NCBI RefSeq assembly: GCF_016405855.1
Contig: NZ_JAEFCA010000008.1
Location: 124,001-188,000, forward strand
DNA: 64,000 nucleotides
From: Flavobacterium sp. IB48
GTDB lineage: Bacteria; Bacteroidota; Bacteroidia; Flavobacteriales; Flavobacteriaceae
Reading direction: 5' to 3'
Shown in pieces: positions 51,495-60,425 of the stretch. The translations under genes and the position numbers were made by a program. Positions within the stretch are counted from its first letter, which is position 1. Each line of letters opens with the position of its first letter. The notes under the pieces were generated by a model. It had not been told where the DNA came from, did no database searches, and saw only the letters and a program-made list of their open reading frames with translations.

Positions 51495-51661
51495 AAGCTT
51501 CGGAGAAGCAAAATATTTATAGCAAAAGATTAACCGGTTACAACATAAAGCTCCAGAGGGGCGACATATATTTAGGTTGTGAAAAAATATGTGTCGCCCC
51601 TCTGGAGCTTTATTCTCGATGACTAATTTTGATCTATAAATATTTTGCTTCTCCGAAGCTT
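51495..51661. repeat. MITE/REP-like palindromic element, copy B
   Basis: A 167-bp element. The outer arms AAGCTTCGGAGAAGC plus AAAATATTTATAG are matched exactly by CTATAAATATTTT plus GCTTCTCCGAAGCTT at the other end. The inner arms ATAAAGCTCCAGAGGGGCGAC and GTCGCCCCTCTGGAGCTTTAT are again perfect complements. It is non-coding and lies between the convergent uxaA and LacI genes. Copy A at 14357-14503 has the same layout. Confidence 0.8.
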
Positions 51662-51665
51662 GCAT

Positions 51666-51692
51666 AAAAAAAGCCCATTCTAAAATGGGCTT
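51666..51692 (-). terminator. Rho-independent terminator of the LacI gene
   Basis: AAGCCCATT and AATGGGCTT pair over 9 bp with a 4-nt loop; a T7 run follows on the minus strand. Confidence 0.85.
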
Positions 51693-51720
51693 ATATAACT
51701 TATATGGTAAAAAAAAAAAA

Positions 51721-52749
51721 TTAAAAATTAGTTCTTGTAGAAGATTTGCGAATATGTAATTCTGGTGCAAGAACTACCTTTTTTTCGATTTTAATTGTAT
51801 CTGTTTTATCAACCTGTTCTAAGAAAACACGAGCAGACATTTTTCCCATTTCTAGTGGAGACTGATCTACAGACGTAATTGATAATTCCATGAATTTGGT
51901 AAACGGCTCGTTACTGAATCCTGCCACGCAAAACTCATTTGGAATGCTGATATTTCTATTTTGAAGTTCCTGAATTGCTCCTAATGCGGCGAAGTCACTT
52001 GAAGAGAATATGGCATCAGGCGGAGTTTGTAAAGCTAATAATGCACTTGCTGCTTCTTTACCAGCTTCGACGCTACTTTTTACATGAATAACATATTCTT
52101 CATTAAATTGAAGCCCATTATCCAATAAAGCTTGTTTGTAGCCTAAAAACCTGTTTTTGAAGATATCTAAAGACTGATCTCCAGAAAAATGAGCAATATG
52201 TCGGCAACCTTCATCAATTAAATGTTTGGTAGCTAAATAACCTCCTTTAAAGTCATTAATGGTAACAGAACTTACGCCATCAATATGCTTGCTTCTATCA
52301 AAAAATATTAAAGGCACATTTTTTTCCAATACATTTCTGAAAGCACTGTCATTTTCATCTGAAATACCAGTAACCGACATCATAATTCCGTCAACTTGTG
52401 CGTCTACTAATGTATGAAGGTTTTCGTTTTCTCTTTTTATGCTTTCGTGAGTTTGACAGATGATTACCTGATAACCGTGAGGATAAAGTTCTTCTTCGAT
52501 TCCTCGAATAACAGAAGCGAAAAAATTGCTGTCAATACGCGGTACAATAACTCCGATATTATTACTGCGACCGCTTTTTAAAGCTAGCGCCAATTTATTT
52601 TGCTTATAGTTCATTGCAGCGGCAGTTTTGATTACCAACTCGCGCGTCGCTTCCTTTATTTTAGGATTATTGTTTAACGCTCTGGAAACAGTTGCAGCTG
52701 TGATGTTTAATTTTTCAGCAATATCGTAAATAGTTACTTTTTCACTCAT
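51721..52749 (-). CDS. LacI family transcriptional regulator of uronate/pectin genes
   Basis: A 342-residue repressor. The HTH (about 4-28, TIYDIAEKLNITAATVSRALN) and hinge (about 45-60) are followed by a periplasmic-binding-like sensor (about 60-340). It lies between the uronate catabolism genes and the pectin utilisation genes. The ATCGATTAC palindromes at three plus-strand promoters and before this gene are its likely sites, with a uronate or KDG as inducer. Family certain; regulon inferred. Confidence 0.92.
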   Translation of the reverse strand: MSEKVTIYDIAEKLNITAATVSRALNNNPKIKEATRELVIKTAAAMNYKQNKLALALKSGRSNNIGVIVPRIDSNFFASVIRGIEEELYPHGYQVIICQTHESIKRENENLHTLVDAQVDGIMMSVTGISDENDSAFRNVLEKNVPLIFFDRSKHIDGVSSVTINDFKGGYLATKHLIDEGCRHIAHFSGDQSLDIFKNRFLGYKQALLDNGLQFNEEYVIHVKSSVEAGKEAASALLALQTPPDAIFSSSDFAALGAIQELQNRNISIPNEFCVAGFSNEPFTKFMELSITSVDQSPLEMGKMSARVFLEQVDKTDTIKIEKKVVLAPELHIRKSSTRTNF

Positions 52750-52779
52750 TCAAAAAAAGTTTATCGGGATTATTTTAGA

Positions 52780-52853
52780 CAAAAGTACATTTTTTTTTAT
52801 TATGTAATAAAAATTGTTATCGATTACCATATCAAAAAACTAAAACGTTTTAG
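52780..52853 (-). promoter_or_regulatory. LacI-gene promoter region with two palindromes
   Basis: On the minus strand the -7 box TACTTTTG lies at 52780-52787. Upstream are TGTTATCGATTACC (52815-52828), a variant of the regulon operator, and the perfect 14-bp palindrome CTAAAACGTTTTAG (52840-52853), which has the central CG common in LacI-family operators. Autoregulation is likely; the second palindrome may bind another LacI-type protein. Confidence 0.55.
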
Positions 52854-52946
52854 GTTCTACAATGATAATAAATTGTCAATATTTTTGCATTAAATGTAAT
52901 TAAAATTTCTAATAAAAATTAAATATATAATTTTTTTCTAAATTAA

Positions 52947-52992
52947 TTTGGTCTCGTAGAACTATTTTTCTATTTTCGTGTAATCGATTACA
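52947..52992 (+). promoter_or_regulatory. Promoter and LacI-type operator of the pectin locus
   Basis: TTTG (52947-52950), a 20-bp spacer and the near-consensus -7 box TATTTTCG (52971-52978) are followed directly by the perfect palindrome TGTAATCGATTACA (52979-52992). The layout is the same as at 39907-39951. It would drive the GH28 gene and, by close spacing, susC and susD. Confidence 0.7.
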
Positions 52993-53001
52993 TAAATCGT
53001 T

Positions 53002-54477
53002 ATGTTTTTGACATTCAAACAAGAAAAATCTGTACAGATGATTGCAAATAAGATGGTCACATTTAAAAAGATTCTTTTTTTAGCCGCTTTTGGGCTCTTT
53101 ACTGTATCATGTGCAAAACATTCCACTTCTAGTTCTTCAGATAATCCATGGAAAAAAATGGATTTGGTTGTAAAAAGTATTCCTCAGACACATTTTGAAA
53201 ATAAAGTATACAGTATTAATGATTTTGGCGCTGTTGCAGATGGTAAAACCTTAAACACTTTGGCTTTTCAAAAAGCAATTCAAGAATGTGCAGCAAACGG
53301 CGGAGGTCAAGTGTTGGTTCCGAACGGAAAATATTTGACTGGCGCAATTCATTTAGAAAGCAATGTGAATTTGCATTTAGATGATCATGCTGAGATCCTG
53401 TTTAGTTTAAATCCAAAAGATTATCCGATTGTTCATACTTCTTTTGAAGGAACAGAATTAATGAACTTTTCGCCACTTATCTATGCAAAAAACAAAACAA
53501 ATATTGCAGTTACAGGAAAAGGAACTTTAAACGGTCAGGCAGATAGCACTAATTGGTGGATTTGGTCTGGAGGAAAAGATTATGGTTGGGAAAAGGGAAT
53601 TCCATCTCAAAACGATCCAACCAATCGTGAGGTTTTGGTTGATATGGCAGAAAAAGGAGTTCCGGTTTCTGAAAGAGTTTTTGGTGAAGGACGTTACTTA
53701 AGACCAAACTTTATTGAATTTTTTGAATGTAACACAGCTTTAATAAAAGATGTAAAAATCATTAATTCTCCTTTTTGGATTTTACATCCAATAAAAACAA
53801 ACAACATGATTATTGATGGAGTAACGGTTAATAGTCATGGGCCAAATAATGACGGTTGCGATCCAGAATATTCACAAAATATTTTAATTAAAAACTGCAC
53901 TTTCAATACAGGTGACGATTGTATTGCAATTAAAGCTGGTCGCGATGGTGACGGAAGGAGAGTCGCAATACCAAGCAAAAATATCATTGTGCAGAACTGC
54001 AAAATGATTGACGGACACGGAGGTGTTGTAATTGGAAGCGAAATTTCGGCAGGAGTAAATAATGTTTTTGTCGAAAATTGTGTAATGGACAGTCCGCATT
54101 TGGATCGTGCCATTCGTATAAAAACCAATTCTAAAAGAGGCGGAGTTATTGAAGATATCTATGTGCGAAATCTGGAAGTGGGGACTGTTAAAGAATGTGT
54201 TTTAAAACTAAACATGTTTTACAATGTCTACGGATCTCAGACAGGCAATTTTATTCCAGTTATCAGAAATGTAAGCTTAGAGAATGTAACTGTAAAAGAC
54301 GGCGGAAAATACAGCGTTTGGGCGGAAGGTTATAAGGAATCTCCAGTGGAAAATATTACGCTTAAAAATGTAAAAATCCAAAAGGTAGATTCTGTCTATT
54401 TATTAAAAAACGTAAAAAACATAAATTTTATAAATACCTATATCAATGAGAAAAAAGTAGCATCTATTAAAAACTAA
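53002..54477 (+). CDS. GH28 polygalacturonase, lipoprotein
   Basis: A 491-residue parallel beta-helix enzyme that hydrolyses homogalacturonan. Catalytic and binding residues are visible: Asp284 in NNDGCD, Asp305/Asp306 in TGDDC, His339 in GHGG, and Arg372/Lys374 in RIK. The lipobox SC gives Cys37, which is far for a signal peptide, so a start at 53038 or 53053 (Met18, with a normal 20-residue signal) is at least as likely as 53002. It is the first gene after the operator and 30 bp before susC. Confidence 0.92.
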   Translation: MFLTFKQEKSVQMIANKMVTFKKILFLAAFGLFTVSCAKHSTSSSSDNPWKKMDLVVKSIPQTHFENKVYSINDFGAVADGKTLNTLAFQKAIQECAANGGGQVLVPNGKYLTGAIHLESNVNLHLDDHAEILFSLNPKDYPIVHTSFEGTELMNFSPLIYAKNKTNIAVTGKGTLNGQADSTNWWIWSGGKDYGWEKGIPSQNDPTNREVLVDMAEKGVPVSERVFGEGRYLRPNFIEFFECNTALIKDVKIINSPFWILHPIKTNNMIIDGVTVNSHGPNNDGCDPEYSQNILIKNCTFNTGDDCIAIKAGRDGDGRRVAIPSKNIIVQNCKMIDGHGGVVIGSEISAGVNNVFVENCVMDSPHLDRAIRIKTNSKRGGVIEDIYVRNLEVGTVKECVLKLNMFYNVYGSQTGNFIPVIRNVSLENVTVKDGGKYSVWAEGYKESPVENITLKNVKIQKVDSVYLLKNVKNINFINTYINEKKVASIKN

Positions 54478-54507
54478 ACACTATCAATTAACCAAACTTT
54501 AAACCAC

Positions 54508-57500
54508 ATGAGTATTAAACAATTATCTAAGAAAAAAGATAAATACGGTTTTGTATTTTTCTTTTTCCTGAATTTTTTGCTGTGCAGTTCTATAAACGCA
54601 CAGACAACAATAGAAGGGAAGATTACCGATGCGACAGGTATGTCGCTGCCAGGGGTAAATATTAATGAAAAGGGAACAAAAAACGGTACTTCGACAGATT
54701 TTGAAGGAAGTTTTAAAATTAATGTATCAAACAGTAAGGCAACTTTAATAATTAGCTATTTAGGATTTCAGACACAAGAAGTAAGTGTGGCTGGAAAAAC
54801 TAAAGTAAATGTAAGTTTAGTAGAACAATCAAACGCATTGACAGAAGTTGTGGTTGTTGGTTACGGTTCTGTAAAAAAGACAGACCTAACAGGATCTGTT
54901 AGTACAATCAGTGCTGCAACTATTACAGAAAGAAATACGATTAGCCCATTAGAAGCTATTCAAGGTAGTACGCCTGGGGTTCAGATCTCATCATCAACAG
55001 GACGTGCAGGAGACGGATTTAAAGTGGTGATTAGAGGAAACAATTCTCTAATTGGAGATTCAAGTAATCCAAGTTTGGTAGGATCTTCACCATTATATGT
55101 TGTAGATGGCGTTCCGATGGACGGAATCGATTTTTTAAATCCGCAGGATATCGCTAGAATGGACGTTTTAAAAGATGCTTCTTCTGCCGCTATTTACGGT
55201 TCTAGAGGATCAAATGGGGTTATTATTGTAACAACAAAAAGCGGAACTAGTGCAAAAGCAGGTATAAGTGTAACTTTTGATACTTCTTATGGAAATAAAG
55301 TAGCTGCTAGATTGCCAAAAATGATGTCTGGAGAAGAATGGTGGAAATTTCATCAGGTTGCTTATATGAGCGCAACGCCTCTTACGCAAACTCCTTCACA
55401 ATTAGCCGCTTTGGCTGGAAATCAGAGCCCTTTATTGGTTTCTCGTGCAAATAGCGGTTATAATTTTGATTGGTATGATGCGGTACTTCAATCGGGAATG
55501 ACAGAGAATAATTATTTAAATATTTCAGGACGCTCAGATTCAGGATTAAGCTATAACATAGGATTCGGAATTCAGAGTGATCGTGGTCTTATAGAAAATG
55601 ATGCAACAGATAAATACTCTTTCAAATTAGGGTTAAATCATAAAATAAACGACAAATTTTCTACTGGTGTAAATGTTACAATTGCAAGATTAAACAATCA
55701 ATTAGGTAGTGATTTAGCAATGCAGGACGCTTTTAGATTAAGCCCGCTAATGTCTCCTTGGGCAGTTGATGCGCAAGGAAATGAAAAAGTTGGAACTTTA
55801 TTTTTTCTTCCGGGCAAGCTAACTTATCCTGATGGATCTTGGGCAATTAATAAGACTTCTACAGTCAATCCGTTAATGGAAATTGCGAATTCTTCGCAGA
55901 CAGAAAACACTTGGCAAACAGTTGGAAATGCATATTTTCAATATCAGCCTTTAAAATGGCTTTCGTTTAAAACTACTTTTGCTGCAGGAATTATGAATAG
56001 TAAAGATTCGTCTTCTTACACTGCACAAACTAATGCTGGGGTAACTTTAAACGGAAAAAATTCTGCAACGCTAGAAAGTTCAGACAATTTCAATTATACA
56101 TGGGACAATCAAATCGATTTGAAACATACCTTTAATGAAGTGCATGATGTTAGTGTATTATTATTGCAAAGTTTGTATTCTAATGTAGACGAAAGCTCAT
56201 ACATGTATTCTAATAATCAGCCTTTTGATGTTGGAACAGATAACATGGGGTCTGGCGCGCAAACGAGTTATGTTATAAAATCTGCTTATGCAAAAAACAC
56301 TTTGAACTCGTATGCAGTACGTTTAAACTACGCATTTAAAGATAAATACTTGATTACAGCTTCTACTAGATGGGATGGTTCTTCTGTTTTATCTGAAGGT
56401 AATAAATGGGAAAGTTTTCCATCATTGGCGTTAGGTTGGAAACTTAGTAAAGAATCATTTTTAGAAAATAGTGCCGTTGTTTCAGATTTAAAATTACGTG
56501 CGAGTATTGGTTATACAGGAAACGATAACGTAGCAGCTTACACTTCTCAAGCGCTTTTAAACCAACAGACATTTTATGCACAAGGCTCAAATGTAGTTCC
56601 AGGATGGCAGTCAGAGAATTTGGCAAACCCAAATTTAACTTGGGAGAAAACAAGAGAATATAACTTAGGTGTAGATTTTGGATTCTTAAAAAATAGAATT
56701 ACCGGTACTGTCGATGTGTATGACAGATTATCAGACAATTTAATTTACAAACAGCAATTGCCGGCAGAGTCAGGCTGGAAAAATACATTTGCAAATGTTG
56801 GGTCTGTTAGTAATAAAGGTATAGAAGCTTTATTGACAACAAAGAACATTAAATCTGGAAAAGTAACGTGGGAGACGACTTTTACATTTACTAAAAACGT
56901 AAATAAATTAGAGTCAATTTACAATCAAGATAAAGTAAGCGATATCGGAAACAAATTAATACTTGGAGCTCCATTAAACCCAAATTACAATTATGTTTAT
57001 GATGGAGTTTGGCAAGAAAGTGAAGCAGCTCAGGCAGCATCTTACGGAATGGCTCCTGGTCAGGCAAGACCAAAAGATTTAAATGGAGATGGTAAGTTTA
57101 ATCAAGATGATAGAACGGTAATCGGAAATCCAAATCCAGAATGGCAAGGAAGTTTTTATTCTAAATTAGTTGTAGGCCAATTTGATTTTAATTTTTCTGT
57201 CTTAACGAGTCAAGGACAAACTGTTTTGAGTACTTTTCACCAAAACTTTGCCGATGTAAGTGACCGTGGACGTCAGAAATTAGCAATGGATTACTTTATT
57301 CCAACTAATGGTGCAGGTATAGAAGCCAATGCAAATACTACAAACCCTAGACCTGGACCAGTTGCAACAGGTGCAGGTGCGTATTGGACATCTTTATTTG
57401 GATACTACAGAGACGTGTCTTACGTGAAAATCAAAAATATATCTTTAGGTTACACTTTAGATTCTGAATTATTGAAAAAACTAAAAATCTCTAATTTCAG

Positions 57501-57636
57501 AATTTATGTGAATGTTTTAGATCCGTTTGTGTTTACAAAATTCGATGGTTATGACCCAGAATGGGCAGCTTCTCCTTTTGGAGTAAACCGTCCGGCAGCA
57601 GTAACTACACAATTAGGATTAAGTGTTAAATTTTAA
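54508..57636 (+). CDS. SusC/RagA family TonB-linked outer-membrane protein
   Basis: A 1042-residue porin of the SusC family. A signal peptide ends near INAQ (residue 32), then a carboxypeptidase-like domain (about 34-110), a TonB-box-like stretch with EVVVVGYG (about 112-119), a plug with DVLKDASSAAIYGSRGSNGV (about 223-242) and the barrel to the terminal Phe. It imports oligosaccharides together with its SusD partner. The genes around it point to pectin fragments. Confidence 0.95.
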   Translation: MSIKQLSKKKDKYGFVFFFFLNFLLCSSINAQTTIEGKITDATGMSLPGVNINEKGTKNGTSTDFEGSFKINVSNSKATLIISYLGFQTQEVSVAGKTKVNVSLVEQSNALTEVVVVGYGSVKKTDLTGSVSTISAATITERNTISPLEAIQGSTPGVQISSSTGRAGDGFKVVIRGNNSLIGDSSNPSLVGSSPLYVVDGVPMDGIDFLNPQDIARMDVLKDASSAAIYGSRGSNGVIIVTTKSGTSAKAGISVTFDTSYGNKVAARLPKMMSGEEWWKFHQVAYMSATPLTQTPSQLAALAGNQSPLLVSRANSGYNFDWYDAVLQSGMTENNYLNISGRSDSGLSYNIGFGIQSDRGLIENDATDKYSFKLGLNHKINDKFSTGVNVTIARLNNQLGSDLAMQDAFRLSPLMSPWAVDAQGNEKVGTLFFLPGKLTYPDGSWAINKTSTVNPLMEIANSSQTENTWQTVGNAYFQYQPLKWLSFKTTFAAGIMNSKDSSSYTAQTNAGVTLNGKNSATLESSDNFNYTWDNQIDLKHTFNEVHDVSVLLLQSLYSNVDESSYMYSNNQPFDVGTDNMGSGAQTSYVIKSAYAKNTLNSYAVRLNYAFKDKYLITASTRWDGSSVLSEGNKWESFPSLALGWKLSKESFLENSAVVSDLKLRASIGYTGNDNVAAYTSQALLNQQTFYAQGSNVVPGWQSENLANPNLTWEKTREYNLGVDFGFLKNRITGTVDVYDRLSDNLIYKQQLPAESGWKNTFANVGSVSNKGIEALLTTKNIKSGKVTWETTFTFTKNVNKLESIYNQDKVSDIGNKLILGAPLNPNYNYVYDGVWQESEAAQAASYGMAPGQARPKDLNGDGKFNQDDRTVIGNPNPEWQGSFYSKLVVGQFDFNFSVLTSQGQTVLSTFHQNFADVSDRGRQKLAMDYFIPTNGAGIEANANTTNPRPGPVATGAGAYWTSLFGYYRDVSYVKIKNISLGYTLDSELLKKLKISNFRIYVNVLDPFVFTKFDGYDPEWAASPFGVNRPAAVTTQLGLSVKF

Positions 57637-57649
57637 TAAAGATATTCAA

Positions 57650-59338
57650 ATGAAAAAAATACTAGTAATAATAATAGGAATAATTGCTGCAGCTGTAAGC
57701 TCTTGCAGTAATTATATTGAAGAAGATAGCCGTTCTTATGTACCGGCAGACGCGACATACAAAACAGCCTCAGGATTTCAATTATTGGTCAATACAAATT
57801 ATGCTTGGCTGAAAGGAATTTATGGTGGAAACCCATGGCTTTTTGAAGCAGGAACAGATATGTACGCTGAAGGAAGAACTCCAGAACCAGCAGGATTGAG
57901 CCAGTATACACTGCTAATACCTTCTTCAGACAATGTAGCAGATTTGTATAATTCTTGTTATCAGCAAATTCAAGCAGTAAACAAGACCGTATATTATTCT
58001 ACAGTTACAGAACAAACATCAAATATAAATACACTTGTTGGAGAAGCACGTTTTTTAAGAGCAAATGCTTATTTCTTATTAGTGCAAACTTATGGCGGTG
58101 TTCCAATTGTTTTAGATAACATAACAACTCCAGTTTTATCTTTTACCAGAAACACAGCAGAAGAAGTATATGCACAAATTATTGCAGATTTAGATTTTGC
58201 TTTGGCCAATGTAGGAACAGCTGCTTACAGCGCATCTGGAAAAGTAAACAAAAGAGCAGTAAACGATTTATTGGCAAAAGTGTACTTAACAAGAGGATAT
58301 GAAACTTTTGGTAAAGCCGATGATTTTTCAAAAGCGGCTGCTTATGCCGATGCTGCAATTGCAGGACAGGCCTTAAATATTCCGTTTAATCAATTATTTG
58401 TTACAACAGCTACAGGTGATAACGATTTGAATGCTGAAACTATTTTTTCAGTACAGTACGATAAGGCTTCAACAAGTACAGATCCTACAAAATTGGGTAA
58501 CAACCAGTTTTACTATTTCAGTTCTTATTTAGGAGGAGCAGAAACAGGAGCGCCTTTAAGAAGTTATAATTTGTGTCCAACAGATTATGCTTTAGGTTTA
58601 TACGAAAAAGGTGATGCAAGATGGAATGCTACTTTTATGACTGAAATTGTAGAAGGACCAGAAACAACAAACGGAGTTACAAAGACAATTTTATATTATC
58701 CGTATTACAGAAGTTCAAATCCAGCCTCATTAAAAGTAAGACATTTTTATGAGCCAAAATGGTTTACCGCAGCAGATAAAGCAGATTGGATGACTGCTAA
58801 TGCTTCTAGATTATCTTCGACATTTGTATACCACCCTTGGGGAGAATATTCGGCAGCGTATTCTTTAATTAAAAACCTAGATTGTTATACTATTCCAGTT
58901 AAGAAATTTGATGATGCAAATCCGACAACTCCTTCAAGTACAGGGCCAGTAAGCACAAGAGATATTATTGTTTCGAGACTTGGAGAAACTTATTTAATCG
59001 CTGCAGAAGCTTATTTAAAAGCAGGAAATCCAGGAACAGGATTAGACCGTTTAAATGAAGTAAGAAGAAGAGCAGGAGTTGCCAATGCAACTTTAGCTCA
59101 ATTTAATATCGATTATATCTTAGACGAAAGAGGAAGAGAACTGTTAGGAGAATACAAACGCTGGTTCGATTTAAAACGTACAGGAACATTGGTAGAAAGA
59201 GCTTCAGCTCATAATTATAAAATAAAAGAAGCAAATTTTGTTGGTGTTGATGGTAAGCTTAAAATTTTAAGACCAATACCACAAACCGTTTTGGATTTAA
59301 ACCAAAATAAAGATTTTCCTCAAAATCCTGGTTATTAG
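57650..59338 (+). CDS. SusD/RagB family surface glycan-binding lipoprotein
   Basis: A 562-residue lipoprotein (lipobox SSC, Cys19) with TPR-like helices and the C-terminal SusD domain (EVRRRAGVANATL, then LDERGRELLGEYKRWFDLKR). It captures oligosaccharides over the SusC channel. I chose the ATG at 57650, 13 bp after the susC stop, over an in-frame start inside susC. A strong hairpin follows the gene. Confidence 0.95.
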   Translation: MKKILVIIIGIIAAAVSSCSNYIEEDSRSYVPADATYKTASGFQLLVNTNYAWLKGIYGGNPWLFEAGTDMYAEGRTPEPAGLSQYTLLIPSSDNVADLYNSCYQQIQAVNKTVYYSTVTEQTSNINTLVGEARFLRANAYFLLVQTYGGVPIVLDNITTPVLSFTRNTAEEVYAQIIADLDFALANVGTAAYSASGKVNKRAVNDLLAKVYLTRGYETFGKADDFSKAAAYADAAIAGQALNIPFNQLFVTTATGDNDLNAETIFSVQYDKASTSTDPTKLGNNQFYYFSSYLGGAETGAPLRSYNLCPTDYALGLYEKGDARWNATFMTEIVEGPETTNGVTKTILYYPYYRSSNPASLKVRHFYEPKWFTAADKADWMTANASRLSSTFVYHPWGEYSAAYSLIKNLDCYTIPVKKFDDANPTTPSSTGPVSTRDIIVSRLGETYLIAAEAYLKAGNPGTGLDRLNEVRRRAGVANATLAQFNIDYILDERGRELLGEYKRWFDLKRTGTLVERASAHNYKIKEANFVGVDGKLKILRPIPQTVLDLNQNKDFPQNPGY

Positions 59339-59376
59339 TAATTTGTTAGTTTTTTGAGAACTATGTTTTTTGAAGT

Positions 59377-59420
59377 AGTTAAAAAGGAGTTTGACTATAG
59401 GTCGAACTCCTTTCTTAACT
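59377..59420 (+). other. Long hairpin after susD without a T tail
   Basis: AGTTAA plus AAAGGAGTTTGAC pairs with GTCGAACTCCTTT plus TTAACT, a stem of about 19 bp with minor defects and a short loop. No T run follows, so it is unlikely to be a normal terminator. It may be an RNA-processing or stability site separating susCD from the enzyme genes. Confidence 0.55.
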
Positions 59421-59437
59421 AAAGAATTAAAGAAAAA

Positions 59438-60376
59438 ATGAAAAAAGTAAAATTAATTATAGTATTGTTTTTGAATGTGTTTGTAATGCAAAGCCAGCAG
59501 TACAAAGTAGATACGTCGTACACTATTAAAAGCACTTTTACTAAATTAATTAAGAAATATCCGTTTATTACAATTCCAGAAATAAAAGCAAATCCAGAGG
59601 TTAAAGAAACATTTGATTTAGTTTATAATAAAGAACAAAATCGTGTTTTGCATTTGGATGCTTTTATCAATACAAAAAAGAAAAAAAATCCAGCAGTGAT
59701 TATGATTCATGGTGGAGGTTGGAGATCGGGAAATAAAAATCAAATGCAGTTTATAGGAAAAGAAATTGCAGCAAAAGGTTATTCTTGTTTTGCAATTGAA
59801 TACAGATTGTCATTAGAAGCAAAATATCCAGAAGGAGTTATTGATGTCAAGAACGCTATAAAATTTATAAAAGACAATGCGGCGAAATTTAATGTAGATC
59901 CAAACAAAATTGCGGTTTTGGGCTGTTCTTCGGGAGGGCAAATGGCAGCTTTGATTGGTACAACAAACAATAATCCGCTTTTTGAAGACAAAGAATTTAA
60001 AAGCCATTCCTCTTCAAAAGTTCATGCCATCATAGATGTAGATGGAGTTTTAGCATTCAAGCATCCAGAATCGTCAGAAGGAGATATGGCAGCATTTTGG
60101 TTAGGCGGAAAATCAGACGAAATGCCAGAAAACTGGAAAAACGCTTCGGCGTTGAGCCATACAGATCAAAATACGCCACCAGTATTATACATCTGTAGCA
60201 GTATTCCGAGATTTCATGCAGGAAGAGACGATATGATTAAAATCTTGAACAGTTATAAAATTTACAATGAAGTACAAACCATTCCAGATTCTCCGCACTC
60301 ATTTTGGTTTTACGATCCTTGGTTTACACAAACAATCTCGTACAGCGTACAATTTTTAGATAAAATTTTTAAATAA
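59438..60376 (+). CDS. Alpha/beta hydrolase, probable pectin or carbohydrate esterase
   Basis: A 312-residue exported hydrolase (signal peptide to about MQSQ, residue 20). The oxyanion motif HGGGW is at 91-95, Ser165 in GCSSGGQ, and the His in DSPHSFW near 290. The family (BD-FAE/CE10-like) deacylates plant polysaccharides; in this locus pectin acetyl or similar groups are probable substrates. It lies between susD and two GH105 genes on the same strand. Confidence 0.85.
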   Translation: MKKVKLIIVLFLNVFVMQSQQYKVDTSYTIKSTFTKLIKKYPFITIPEIKANPEVKETFDLVYNKEQNRVLHLDAFINTKKKKNPAVIMIHGGGWRSGNKNQMQFIGKEIAAKGYSCFAIEYRLSLEAKYPEGVIDVKNAIKFIKDNAAKFNVDPNKIAVLGCSSGGQMAALIGTTNNNPLFEDKEFKSHSSSKVHAIIDVDGVLAFKHPESSEGDMAAFWLGGKSDEMPENWKNASALSHTDQNTPPVLYICSSIPRFHAGRDDMIKILNSYKIYNEVQTIPDSPHSFWFYDPWFTQTISYSVQFLDKIFK

Positions 60377-60425
60377 CTTAGATAAACTATTAGAAACCGC
60401 TAAATAAAAAGTAAAATTTATTTTT

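Noticed and set aside
51414..51770. A 118-codon minus-strand frame at the LacI 3' end
   Set aside because: It crosses two terminators and the palindromic element and overlaps the LacI gene.
57623..57649. Upstream start for susD inside susC
   Set aside because: The ATG at 57650 gives a normal lipoprotein signal peptide; the longer form would spoil it.
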